This document shows positions 24,576 to 33,074 of a DNA stretch of 64,000 bases, piece by piece. A program made the position numbers and the translations under genes. The stretch comes from a virus. The stretch lies in the IMG/VR virus record IMGVR_UViG_3300035670_000035, positions 62,001 to 126,000 of that record. The stretch is one strand, 5' to 3'. The first letter of the stretch is position 1; every line of letters starts with the position of its first letter. Below the pieces are notes generated by a model that saw only the letters and a program-made list of their open reading frames with translations, made no database searches and was not told the origin of the DNA.

Positions 24576-25430
24576 TGTTAATTTAATTAAATTTTTATAT
24601 ATATTAGGATATTTAATATTTATAACATTTAGAATTTTATCTAAATATTTATCTCTGTGTTCTTTAGAGCTTAAATGAGCAAAAGTCATTATTTTACTAT
24701 CTTTTTCTTTTTCGGTTTCATATATACTATAAGTTTTTAAATTATGATATTTTGCATAAAATGATAAGAATAATTGCTCTGGTATCGTGGGTAAATAAAT
24801 ACTATTATACAAATAAGAAATATTTTTATAAAATTTATTAAAAAATTCAAATAATAATAAAGACTTTTCGGCGTAATCTTTTGCGTACTTTGAGTTTTTA
24901 AAACCTATAATAGAACAATTATATGCTTTAAAAGAATATGCTTCATTCTCATTTTTAAGATTTAAATTTTTATCATAAAAACTATCAACTAAATAATCCC
25001 ATTCTAAAATTAAGTTCTTGGGAACACTTTGAGCAAAAATTTTTAAAAGCTCACCACAATACCATTTTCTTTCTTCTATAATTTCGTCATGCGTATAGAT
25101 TAAATCATTTTGATCTAAAAGATTCGATAAATCTTTAAAGAGAAAAACATCATGATCAATAATTATTTCATCATTCATTTTCTCAAATGTTTTCATTTTA
25201 GAAGAGCTCCAATAATTTCTGTACTTATCGTCGTGATTAATTTCTATAAAATTATCATAATTTAAACCTAAATTTTTACATTTATTAATATGTTCTAAAT
25301 TTGAATATAGATTTATTTTTAATTTTTTTTCTTTTATCAAAAGAAAAGAAAATATCTGGTAAACAAAAAAAATAATATCTGCTCTATTATATTTTAAATT
25401 ATTTGGCAAAAAAGAATGAGCATAAATCAT
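24570..25430 (-). CDS. Glycosyltransferase-like protein within the fibre genes
   Basis: A 286-residue alpha/beta protein, soluble, of GT-A type by appearance. IIFFVYQIFSFLLI and KINLYSNLEHINKC start the nucleotide-binding half; EIIIDHDVFLFKDL near residue 88 carries the D-x-D-like motif (DHD) at the end of a hydrophobic strand, as in capsule and fungal GT families. Residues 195-220 are aromatic and helical (FFNKFYKNISYLYNSIY). No signal or membrane segment. It lies between two large fibre/adhesin genes and ends inside the late motif of the next gene, so it is transcribed with them; a role in decorating the fibres with sugar is suggestive but unproven. Its exact family is not recognised. Confidence 0.55.
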   Translation of the reverse strand: MIYAHSFLPNNLKYNRADIIFFVYQIFSFLLIKEKKLKINLYSNLEHINKCKNLGLNYDNFIEINHDDKYRNYWSSSKMKTFEKMNDEIIIDHDVFLFKDLSNLLDQNDLIYTHDEIIEERKWYCGELLKIFAQSVPKNLILEWDYLVDSFYDKNLNLKNENEAYSFKAYNCSIIGFKNSKYAKDYAEKSLLLFEFFNKFYKNISYLYNSIYLPTIPEQLFLSFYAKYHNLKTYSIYETEKEKDSKIMTFAHLSSKEHRDKYLDKILNVINIKYPNIYKNLIKLTV

Positions 25431-25432
25431 AT

Positions 25433-28381
25433 TTATTTTTTAGATTTTAATATATCCAAAAAGTTCTGTATTTCTTCTTCATTTATATTTTCATCACTAA
25501 AAAAGTCTACGTTAATATCAGGATTTTCAATTTGAAAATCTAATAATTTTTCTAAATTTTGTAAGGTTTGAGGTTTATAATTACAATCACTAGAGCAGTA
25601 CTCAATTAAACAATTAATTCGCAGTTCTATGCAATTTGAATTTGAAAATGACAGAATTTCTCTTTTACAATAGTCACAAGGTGCAAAACAAGGGCATGGT
25701 CGTAAATAATCGTATAGGGATTGAGGAATGAAATCACGACAACTGCATGATCTTAGTTCTTTACATCTTTCACATGTATATGTTTCATTTGGACAAGCGC
25801 TTCCTGGGCCATCGCCTGGAACAGCATAACTTTCACAACGATATCGCTTTGGAGGTGGACCACATAGATTTGGCCAACACCCAAATTGTTTAAAAGTACC
25901 AGAACCACTACATTTTTGACATGGGCCTGGACCACTTGTAGGGCCTGGACCACTTGAGGCTGGTGAACCGGATCCTGGAAGTACTCCACCAGGTTTCCAA
26001 GGTGGAGGTGGTGGTGGTTGTGGAGGAGGTGGAGGAGCTGGTGGTGGAGGTGGTGGTGGAGGTGGTGGTGGAGGTGGTGGTGGAGGTGGTGGTGGAGGTG
26101 GTGGTGGAGGTGGTGGTATAGGTGGTGGAGGTGGTGGTGGTATAGGTGGTGGAGGTGGTGGAGGAGCAGGTGGTGGTGGAGGAGATGATGGGCCAGTTGG
26201 ATTTGTAAAAACAGGTGCGTCACCAACAACAATAACATCACTTTGAGCAGAGCCATTATTATTTATTATTGTTATTGGACCAGATGTTGCTCCAATTGGA
26301 ACAGTAAAAGTGATTCCTGTATTTGAACAACTTATAATTTCTGTAGCCAGAATACCATTAAAATAAACTTGAGATCCACACCCAAGATTTTCGCCAATTA
26401 CAGTAATTCTATCACCAATATTTACTCTATCAGGCCAAACATCATATATTATTGGTTCAGTACTAACAATTGTGACTCTAAAACTAAGAGCACTTTCTAC
26501 TGGAGAATATCCAGCAACTGTTACAGAGATTTTTCCAGTAGTAGTTCCAGCCGCAACTGTAGCTGTAATTAAAGTTCTAGCGCTATTTACAGAAACGCTT
26601 GTGGCATTTACTCCATTAAATTTAACAGTAGGATTAGATCCAAAATTTCTACCAATTATTGTTACAATTGTTCCGATTGGTCCCCATTTTGGAGTAAAAT
26701 TATTTATAACGGGAAATGGACTGATACTATCGCAAGTAGAGCAAAGAGATCCATTTGTATACAATTCTCTTGCTAAGTTATTATTTGGGCAAACAATTTG
26801 ATTACTAGAAAATAGACCAAAATCTTCACAAGTTGATGATTCATCCCAACGAAAAGATGGAGACTTTCCACTACATGCATAACAATATAAATCATATACC
26901 CTAATTGGAGTTACAACACTAGTATTAAAATCGCAAGGTAAATCATAATCAGAAGAATATTTATAATTTTCGCAAGTTAAAACTCTGTCATTGCCATATA
27001 AATATATGCCAACATTTGCCACAGAAGTTCTACCCTCTTTATCAGAAAAATAAATATTTTGATAATACCATTTTCCTGTTTCATCATTTATATACCCAGT
27101 AATATAATTTAATTTATTTAAACCCAAAGTAGAATGACTAAAAATACATGATGGATTATTTTCATAATAACCAAAATGTTCTACAGGATAATTAATATAA
27201 GTATTTAAATCTGCAGTAAAACGATGTTCTCTTGTAAATAAAACGTCATCTAAACTTTTTATTGAAGGTATTTGGGAAAAATCTATTTTAAAATCTTCAT
27301 TTGTAAATATAAAAAATTTTCCACTATTTTCAAAAGAACTAATAATTAAAATCTTATCATCGTTACTAATAAAAATATTTTGTCCAAAAAAATTAGAATC
27401 TGTAGGATTTAAAACTTGATCTGTTATTTGTTGATTAAAATTCCAGTCATTATTATCATTTTCATATATTACAATTTTTCCAATATTATATGGACCACCA
27501 ATAAAAATTCTATTTCCAGAAGAATTAAATGTTAAACTTGCTCCAAGTGTTCTTTCTGAATCTCCAGTAAATGTTTTTTCTAAAGTCCAGTTTGAAGTAT
27601 TATTTTTATAAATAAACGTTTTGCCATTATTATTTTCTGAAAATGGAGCGGAAATACTAATATAATCGCCTTTTTTATCTATAGCTGTACTAAATCCAAA
27701 AAAATTGTTACTTGCTTCACTACCCGTTATTCTTTCATTTAATTGCCAATCTATTCCATCTCCAGTAAATACATAAAATGCCCCACTGTTCTCATTCTCA
27801 CCAATGGCACTAACAACTAATTTATTACCACTTTCATCTATACTTATAGACGAACCAAAAGCTCCACTAGTAGTTAAATCTCCAGTAATTATTTTATGAT
27901 AATTAAAATCATATCCTGTGCCAGTAAAAATATAAACTGCCCCTGCGTTAATAACATCATGTGAAGAATCGTATGGTGCAGAAACAAAACCTATATTTCC
28001 ACTACTATTGAGCAAAGTTTTAACACCAAATAAATCTGAAGCATTTGGATAGCCCGTAATTCTTTTTATTAAGTTCCAATTATTATTATATTTATTAAAT
28101 AAATATGCCCCATTTGCACCAGGAGCACCTATTAAAGCAGTATCTCCAGTTTTATTTAAACTTATGTAAAATCCAAAAGAATCATAATTACCACTTATTT
28201 TTTCTTTAAATTTAAATTTATTATCAATATTCTCATAAATATGAACATACCCTCTTAAATCATCTCCAGGATGTCCTATAAATAGATATTTATTATCATT
28301 ATCCATCGATAATCCTTCACCAAAAATTGGATAATTATTATTTGGATTATCTATTTGTTGGATTAATGAATAATATTTCAT
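25433..28381 (-). CDS. FG-GAP/TIG adhesin with polyproline rod
   Basis: A 982-residue multidomain adhesin. Residues 1-345 contain about seven FG-GAP (integrin-alpha-like) repeats, each of the type G-x-x-(A/S)xxFGxSI...IGAPG...VYIY, consistent with a seven-bladed propeller. Residues 555-720 hold two TIG/IPT immunoglobulin-like domains (INNFTPKWGPIGTIVTIIG, and YDVWPDRVNIGDRITVIG). A run of about 63 residues of almost pure proline follows (about 733-795) and then a Cys-rich tail with many Cys-x2-Cys pairs (SCSCRDF, CPCFAPCDYC), possibly disulfide- or zinc-bound. It is likely a host-surface binding fibre on a rigid stalk. The proline-coding DNA is GC-rich in an otherwise AT-rich genome. Confidence 0.72.
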   Translation of the reverse strand: MKYYSLIQQIDNPNNNYPIFGEGLSMDNDNKYLFIGHPGDDLRGYVHIYENIDNKFKFKEKISGNYDSFGFYISLNKTGDTALIGAPGANGAYLFNKYNNNWNLIKRITGYPNASDLFGVKTLLNSSGNIGFVSAPYDSSHDVINAGAVYIFTGTGYDFNYHKIITGDLTTSGAFGSSISIDESGNKLVVSAIGENENSGAFYVFTGDGIDWQLNERITGSEASNNFFGFSTAIDKKGDYISISAPFSENNNGKTFIYKNNTSNWTLEKTFTGDSERTLGASLTFNSSGNRIFIGGPYNIGKIVIYENDNNDWNFNQQITDQVLNPTDSNFFGQNIFISNDDKILIISSFENSGKFFIFTNEDFKIDFSQIPSIKSLDDVLFTREHRFTADLNTYINYPVEHFGYYENNPSCIFSHSTLGLNKLNYITGYINDETGKWYYQNIYFSDKEGRTSVANVGIYLYGNDRVLTCENYKYSSDYDLPCDFNTSVVTPIRVYDLYCYACSGKSPSFRWDESSTCEDFGLFSSNQIVCPNNNLARELYTNGSLCSTCDSISPFPVINNFTPKWGPIGTIVTIIGRNFGSNPTVKFNGVNATSVSVNSARTLITATVAAGTTTGKISVTVAGYSPVESALSFRVTIVSTEPIIYDVWPDRVNIGDRITVIGENLGCGSQVYFNGILATEIISCSNTGITFTVPIGATSGPITIINNNGSAQSDVIVVGDAPVFTNPTGPSSPPPPPAPPPPPPPIPPPPPPPIPPPPPPPPPPPPPPPPPPPPPPPPPPAPPPPPQPPPPPPWKPGGVLPGSGSPASSGPGPTSGPGPCQKCSGSGTFKQFGCWPNLCGPPPKRYRCESYAVPGDGPGSACPNETYTCERCKELRSCSCRDFIPQSLYDYLRPCPCFAPCDYCKREILSFSNSNCIELRINCLIEYCSSDCNYKPQTLQNLEKLLDFQIENPDINVDFFSDENINEEEIQNFLDILKSKK
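26001..26184 (-). repeat. GC-rich imperfect repeat encoding the polyproline rod
   Basis: On the plus strand the sequence is a run of GGTGGTGGAGGT units with a rough 12-base period, interrupted by two GGTATA units and a few GGAGCT or GGAGCA units. On the coding strand it gives Pro-rich codons with Ile, Ala and Gln breaks. Repeat length could vary by replication slippage. The plus strand is G-rich enough to form quadruplexes. Confidence 0.85.
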
Positions 28382-28389
28382 TATTGTAA

Positions 28390-28396
28390 ATTACAC
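28390..28396 (-). promoter_or_regulatory. GTGTAAT motif close to a start codon
   Basis: GTGTAAT on the minus strand at 28396-28390, eight bases before the ATG at 28381, with no AAAGG site between. If it acts as a -10-like element the start is essentially at the ATG, giving a leaderless message. No -35 box is visible. Confidence 0.4.
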
Positions 28397-28399
28397 CTT

Positions 28400-31045
28400 T
28401 TAATTTTCCGAAAGATAGTCATAATAGCTTATTCTAAACCTATTTATTTCCTGTGTTATAGTCTTACTATCCTCTCCTTTTGAAGAATCTAATTGTTGAG
28501 GCTCTTTCTCTATTAATCCATCTTTTCCAGAGCCCAATGCTTCTAAATCTTCTTCACTAAATTCTTTTGTTTTACATTGAAAAGAGAATAAACTTCCTAA
28601 TTCAAAATCTTTATATCCACTTCCGCAAATTTTTCCACTACTTCCTGGGCTAAAAATACATATTGTTTCTCCAGAAACAATATTACCAGATTCAAATTGA
28701 CTCGCTAAAGCTTCTAAATCCTCCTCTTCCTCCTCTTTATTATTAATTAATTCTGTTTCAGATGAGATTGGTACAGTTACTGTAAGTGGATATTTTGTAT
28801 TCTCGATCTCTTCATATGGAATTTCATTTGTAACTAATGCGTTAGGATTTTTAATATATAAATTTACTGGTAATCTATTTTCTGAAGTAGCAACTCCAGT
28901 CCAATTGATATAATCATCTGAAATTTCTAATCTCATGATTTTTGGTACAAGGTAATTATATATTTCTAATCTTGGTTGAAGATCTAATTCAATTTTATGA
29001 CTTCCAAATTTACCACTTCTTAATGAGACTATATTAATAATTGAATTACCACTTGCGTCTACACCTCCATCAATTCCAGTAAGTAATGGACCATATTCAT
29101 ATTGAGGGGTTGGATAGTATTTTAAAGGTTTCCAACTAAATAGACCAGAAGAAGCTAATTTATAATTAATCTTATTTATTAAATCTTGTTTTCCAGAAAA
29201 ATAATTATTTCCAATTGAAGAATTAGAGAAGATAAATTCTGTTGTGTATTCTTTTATTATAGGTTTATATCCATATAGATCTTGAAATGTTTCATCATAT
29301 TTAAATGGATATTGCTTGAATTTTATCTTATCTCCCTCATAAAAATTATTAAATGCAATTTGACCAGAATGATAATTCAAATTATATTTAATATTAATTA
29401 GAGCAGCATTTAAATCATCTATAAAAAATATTCCAGAATCTATTGTTGTACCACTCGTTGATATACCGCTTGCAGCCAAATTTTGATTTCTAGTTTTAGT
29501 AACAACTTTTTGTTTTACATCGGAACAACCAACTTCTCTACAGGCGCAACATTCAGCTAATAATGATTGATCAATTGCTATTCTATAGGTTGATGGACTT
29601 GGATCAGGATCATAATATGTTAATAGATTTCCATATGTGCGTATTGGTATATATTGTTTAGGAACATCGATAAATCTTTCTCCTTGATTATACAATTTTG
29701 TTGCTTGGTCACAGATTAAGCAAAATGAAGTCGAACATCCTTTGCCAAGTCCAACAGAGACAATAATTGGAGTACATAAATCTCTGTATACTCCAGAATA
29801 TTCTCTATAGAATAAAAATGGACTTTCAAGTTGTCCACTTATATTTCTTTCAAAGTCAATAGTGAACGCTACGGGATCTTGAGCGTTTAACGCATTAAAT
29901 CCAGAACCAGGCATTAGTTCTGTGGAACCCAAAAAGTATGTAGCCCAAATTTTATCTTGATTTTCAATATAAATATCTTGTAATTTCTCATCAGACACGA
30001 AATTAACATCCATAGAAATTAAATGAGTATTTTGATTTTTGCCACTCAAACTATTTTCGTTATATAAAAAGTCTATCTCATTACCAGAAATTATCGTGGT
30101 ATAAGTTCCAGGGCTTAAGAAATATAAAAATCCAGTATTAGTTCCTGTTATATAATATCCACTTTGTAAACTTTCTGAAGAATCATAAATAAAGAATCCG
30201 TATTCTCCAACATCATAATTTAAATTATTCGTGGAAGATTTATGTCTAAATAAACATGGTAATGCTATATTTTTATTATATGATGCTGCGGGCGGACTAA
30301 TTACAATTTCATTTTTAATAAATCTATACTTTTCATTAGGCGAAGTAAGATTCGATAAATAAGAATTATCATAACTAATTTGACTATTAGTTTCAAAATT
30401 TTGTAATATTCTTTTTTGATTAATGTAATCTTGAACATTATCTGTTATGCCAATTGGCTCTTTTAAGTCTATAATTTCTAAATTAAGTATAGAAGGATTT
30501 TTAGGTATATTATGAAAAAAACCCGTTTTGATAATTGTGGCATTTAATTCTATATCACAATCTTCTATTTTATCTTCTTCAAAACCATAAAGATTTAAAT
30601 CTAATATTAGAACATGTGATTCCCCACTTTCTGGTAAAAATGCTTGATAATAAGGATCTACTGGATTATATCTATAACTTTTGGCTTTGTAATCTATGTA
30701 ACTATTTTCTCCTAGTATAACGTCTCCAGTAATTTTAGGTAATCCATGCATTCCAACTTCGTATTCAATTGGTTCTTTGCCAGAATATAATCCAGTATAA
30801 ATATGACCCAAATAACTTTGTAAAGGTATAAATGAAATATCATTTAGTATATTGTAGCCATTTAATTTTGAATATGTTGCGCCAGATGCTGCGTTTAATA
30901 TATATTTTCTTAAATCTGATGAATTTAAATTAATTTGACCAGATTTGTAATCATAAATGCCTTCATCAAAAAATGGACGAATTCTCTTGTTTGTTATTTG
31001 GTTTTTTAATAAGTATAATCCAGATCCACTTGTAAAAATGTTCAT
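28400..31045 (-). CDS. Large tail fibre/baseplate-type protein, Cys clusters
   Basis: An 881-residue beta-rich protein with repeated S-G and T-G turns. The N-terminal 35 residues (IFTSGSGLYLLKNQI) and a head-proximal block look like a virion-attachment part; the middle has two cysteine clusters, CSTSFCLICDQ near residue 440 and CCACREVGC near 500, suggesting metal binding or disulfides. The C-terminal 120 residues are acidic (NNKEEEEEDLEAL, EEDLEALGSGKDG) with a repeated EEDLEAL element. I recognise no family. It overlaps the next gene by one base (TAATG), so they are translationally coupled. Likely a structural fibre or tail-tip protein. Confidence 0.5.
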   Translation of the reverse strand: MNIFTSGSGLYLLKNQITNKRIRPFFDEGIYDYKSGQINLNSSDLRKYILNAASGATYSKLNGYNILNDISFIPLQSYLGHIYTGLYSGKEPIEYEVGMHGLPKITGDVILGENSYIDYKAKSYRYNPVDPYYQAFLPESGESHVLILDLNLYGFEEDKIEDCDIELNATIIKTGFFHNIPKNPSILNLEIIDLKEPIGITDNVQDYINQKRILQNFETNSQISYDNSYLSNLTSPNEKYRFIKNEIVISPPAASYNKNIALPCLFRHKSSTNNLNYDVGEYGFFIYDSSESLQSGYYITGTNTGFLYFLSPGTYTTIISGNEIDFLYNENSLSGKNQNTHLISMDVNFVSDEKLQDIYIENQDKIWATYFLGSTELMPGSGFNALNAQDPVAFTIDFERNISGQLESPFLFYREYSGVYRDLCTPIIVSVGLGKGCSTSFCLICDQATKLYNQGERFIDVPKQYIPIRTYGNLLTYYDPDPSPSTYRIAIDQSLLAECCACREVGCSDVKQKVVTKTRNQNLAASGISTSGTTIDSGIFFIDDLNAALINIKYNLNYHSGQIAFNNFYEGDKIKFKQYPFKYDETFQDLYGYKPIIKEYTTEFIFSNSSIGNNYFSGKQDLINKINYKLASSGLFSWKPLKYYPTPQYEYGPLLTGIDGGVDASGNSIINIVSLRSGKFGSHKIELDLQPRLEIYNYLVPKIMRLEISDDYINWTGVATSENRLPVNLYIKNPNALVTNEIPYEEIENTKYPLTVTVPISSETELINNKEEEEEDLEALASQFESGNIVSGETICIFSPGSSGKICGSGYKDFELGSLFSFQCKTKEFSEEDLEALGSGKDGLIEKEPQQLDSSKGEDSKTITQEINRFRISYYDYLSEN

Positions 31046-32103
31046 TATATTTTCCTTGGTATACTGTAACTAGTATCATTATAAAAACTTTTACTGTATT
31101 TAATTAATCCAATATCATCAAAAGTTATAAAATCTTGTGTATTTATATTACCGCTATTTGTATTTAGAAATAAATTTGCACTATAATCTTTAGTCAATTG
31201 TATTGGATTATAATATATTTCAAAAGTTCCGCTATATGCATTATTTTTACCAGTAGTTAATATTATTTTATTAATACAACCTTCGCAACTAGAGAGTTGA
31301 TATCCATACTGTTTATATTCTTTTTTATTAAGACTAAAAATATCTATATTTCCAGAATCAGCAAAGCTTTTATCATTTAATAACCAATATAGATCCGAAA
31401 GATTTGACCATTCATTTTCACCAGTTGCGTTACTCTTTTTATAATATAAAGTGTTACCGAAATAATTTATATTAAAATTTTTATTAAATATTCCACCATA
31501 TTGCGTTGATAAAGAAACACTTAAAGTATCTTTTCTAGTGAATAAAGTAGACGAAGACATATTATCATTTTCTGGAGTAGAAATAAAACCTAAAATTCCA
31601 GAAGTTAAAGCAAAATAATTATCTTCTCCATTATAATTTATAAATTTTTGATCAAGAAGTCTATCTGGTATAATATATTTTGTTCCGTCATGTTTTACAT
31701 CAAGACAGATCAATTTGATATTGTGTTTTAAATAATAATCTGTTGAAATTAATTTAATTGGCGCACCGAAAAATTTTCCACTTTCATTACCATAGTAAAG
31801 CGTATTTGTCTCTTTATAAGATTTTGGTATAGAAACAGTAACATATCTATCCAACCCAGCTGCGCCACTAATTGATACATATTTTTCTAATTTTTTATTA
31901 CCATATTCGTCAAGGTAAATATTTAGTGGATTACCGCTATTTGAGGCTCCTGTTTGAACGAATTGATAAGTTTTACCTTTTTCAAAAAATAAGCCAGAAG
32001 CTTCTACATTATTTAGATAATAACATTCTGGAGATCCTATACCAGAATATATATTATATGTATTTTTAATTCCTGTGCTTACATTATAACTTTTGTCTGC
32101 CAT
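31045..32103 (-). CDS. Tail-associated protein of the adhesin cluster, unknown
   Basis: A 352-residue beta-rich protein with an N-terminal YNVSTGIKNTYNIYSGIG and repeated G-x-x-(S/T)-G turns. It includes two Cys residues close together (SCEGC near 270) that may bind metal or form a disulfide. No membrane segments. It starts after a TTAAAGGCAAAAGG leader and GTGTAAT motif and overlaps the next gene by one base. Function unknown; a short fibre or fibre adaptor is the likely role. Confidence 0.5.
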   Translation of the reverse strand: MADKSYNVSTGIKNTYNIYSGIGSPECYYLNNVEASGLFFEKGKTYQFVQTGASNSGNPLNIYLDEYGNKKLEKYVSISGAAGLDRYVTVSIPKSYKETNTLYYGNESGKFFGAPIKLISTDYYLKHNIKLICLDVKHDGTKYIIPDRLLDQKFINYNGEDNYFALTSGILGFISTPENDNMSSSTLFTRKDTLSVSLSTQYGGIFNKNFNINYFGNTLYYKKSNATGENEWSNLSDLYWLLNDKSFADSGNIDIFSLNKKEYKQYGYQLSSCEGCINKIILTTGKNNAYSGTFEIYYNPIQLTKDYSANLFLNTNSGNINTQDFITFDDIGLIKYSKSFYNDTSYSIPRKI

Positions 32104-32108
32104 TTTTT

Positions 32109-32133
32109 CCTTTTGCCTTTAATTAAATTACAC
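32109..32133 (-). promoter_or_regulatory. GTGTAAT motif with tandem AAAGG leader
   Basis: On the minus strand: TAGTGTAAT, whose TAG is the stop codon of the upstream gene, then TTAAAGGCAAAAGG directly before the ATG at 32103. No -35 box. It matches the proposed late signal seen before other virion genes. Confidence 0.5.
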
Positions 32134-32552
32134 TATTCTAAACCTAATCTTTGTGGCGCATTATATTTTATAAAACCTATATTAATAGGATAATTTACTT
32201 TATATAAGTATTTTACGCCAGTATTTATAACATTTAATACTATTGTTTTTTCGCATAATATACCTGATTCTAGAATATGAGCTTTAATATGATAGGTTCC
32301 ATAGTCTTGCAAATATCCTTGAATATATTTTGAGCCAGTATTATAATAAACATTATTTGGTAAATTTGATAAATTTAGAAGATTAGGATTCCTAGTAATG
32401 TCTTGATTTTTATAAAACCCACTAACAATAGAATTTAAATTAACAAAAATACTATTTGCCACACCAGTTGGCAATTGATATGTTAGTCCAGTAATAAAAG
32501 AGGGTAAATCATGACAAGATTGATCATTAAACTCAAAATATTGATTTGCCAT
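32133..32552 (-). CDS. Small beta-rich virion-region protein
   Basis: A 139-residue protein starting MANQYFEFNDQSCHD. It contains strands and turns such as FITGLTYQLPTGVANSIFVNLNS and ends in NAPQRLGLE*. The middle resembles an immunoglobulin-like or tail-tip sandwich domain (SGILCEKTIVLNVINTG), as in small Ig-like phage domains, but the match is not certain. It follows a long leader with TAAAGGACAAAGG and its stop codon is inside the next late motif. Possibly a fibre accessory or cement-type protein. Confidence 0.5.
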   Translation of the reverse strand: MANQYFEFNDQSCHDLPSFITGLTYQLPTGVANSIFVNLNSIVSGFYKNQDITRNPNLLNLSNLPNNVYYNTGSKYIQGYLQDYGTYHIKAHILESGILCEKTIVLNVINTGVKYLYKVNYPINIGFIKYNAPQRLGLE

Positions 32553-32559
32553 ATTTCAT

Positions 32560-32600
32560 CCTTTGTCCTTTATAAAGCCATAGCCTTATAAAAATTACAC
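32560..32600 (-). promoter_or_regulatory. GTGTAAT motif with tandem AAAGG leader
   Basis: On the minus strand: TATAGTGTAAT at 32604-32594, then a 21-base gap, TAAAGGACAAAGG (32572-32560) and the ATG at 32552. No -35 box. This is the longest leader of the set. Confidence 0.5.
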
Positions 32601-32613
32601 TATAATATAGCAA

Positions 32614-33033
32614 TTATAGGAAGAAAATAAGCCAAGAATTCTGGTCTTCAATAACTGAAAATTGTCTAAATTCAAATTTATTCTCTTCAGTATGTTTAAA
32701 AAATTGATAAAAAGAATCATCATTTTTATGTATTCTAAAAATACGCCCTTGGACATTTGTTCTTTTATTCTTTTCGCGCATTTCATCTAAATTTATTTTA
32801 ATTTGAGGATTTTCTTCTAAAAAATATGTTACAAAATTTGTAACAATAGTTACGTTTTCAAGTACATAATCTGCTACAGTTCTTCTACAAGAACAATCTG
32901 CGTTTTTAGATAAGCTTTCTATTTTATCTTGAATTGATGGAGCAAAATCTTTGAATCTTTTAACAAATACTACATCTTGAGATATAAGTTCAAATACTAC
33001 ATTAATTAAAATATCTTCTGTGATTTTTTGCAT
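32614..33033 (-). CDS. Small unknown protein within the virion genes
   Basis: A 139-residue helical protein. The N-terminal MQKITEDILINVVFELISQDV is followed by KRFKDFAPSIQDKI, CSCRRTVADYV (Cys pair near residue 50) and a terminal domain FYQFFKHTEENKFEFRQF. Its composition (charged, helical) is unlike the beta-rich fibre genes around it, so it may be a chaperone for fibre assembly or a small regulatory protein. There is no tandem AAAGG leader; upstream lies a run of ATT repeats only. No family recognised. Confidence 0.45.
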   Translation of the reverse strand: MQKITEDILINVVFELISQDVVFVKRFKDFAPSIQDKIESLSKNADCSCRRTVADYVLENVTIVTNFVTYFLEENPQIKINLDEMREKNKRTNVQGRIFRIHKNDDSFYQFFKHTEENKFEFRQFSVIEDQNSWLIFFL

Positions 33034-33074
33034 ATTTATTATTATTATATTATATTATTATTATATATATTATT
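33034..33074 (-). repeat. AT-only low-complexity spacer
   Basis: A 41-base spacer made almost only of TTA/ATT/TAT units, between the stop of the RCC1/FG-GAP gene and the start of the small helical gene. No Shine-Dalgarno-like sequence and no late motif. It might hold a very AT-rich promoter, but nothing specific can be supported. Confidence 0.6.

Noticed and set aside
25753-26256. Histidine/leucine-rich open frame opposite to the polyproline codons
   Set aside because: It is only the out-of-frame reading of the GGTGGA repeat inside the adhesin gene; no start context or domains.
33034-33074. Promoter or origin in the AT-only spacer
   Set aside because: No recognisable boxes or iterons; low complexity alone is not evidence.
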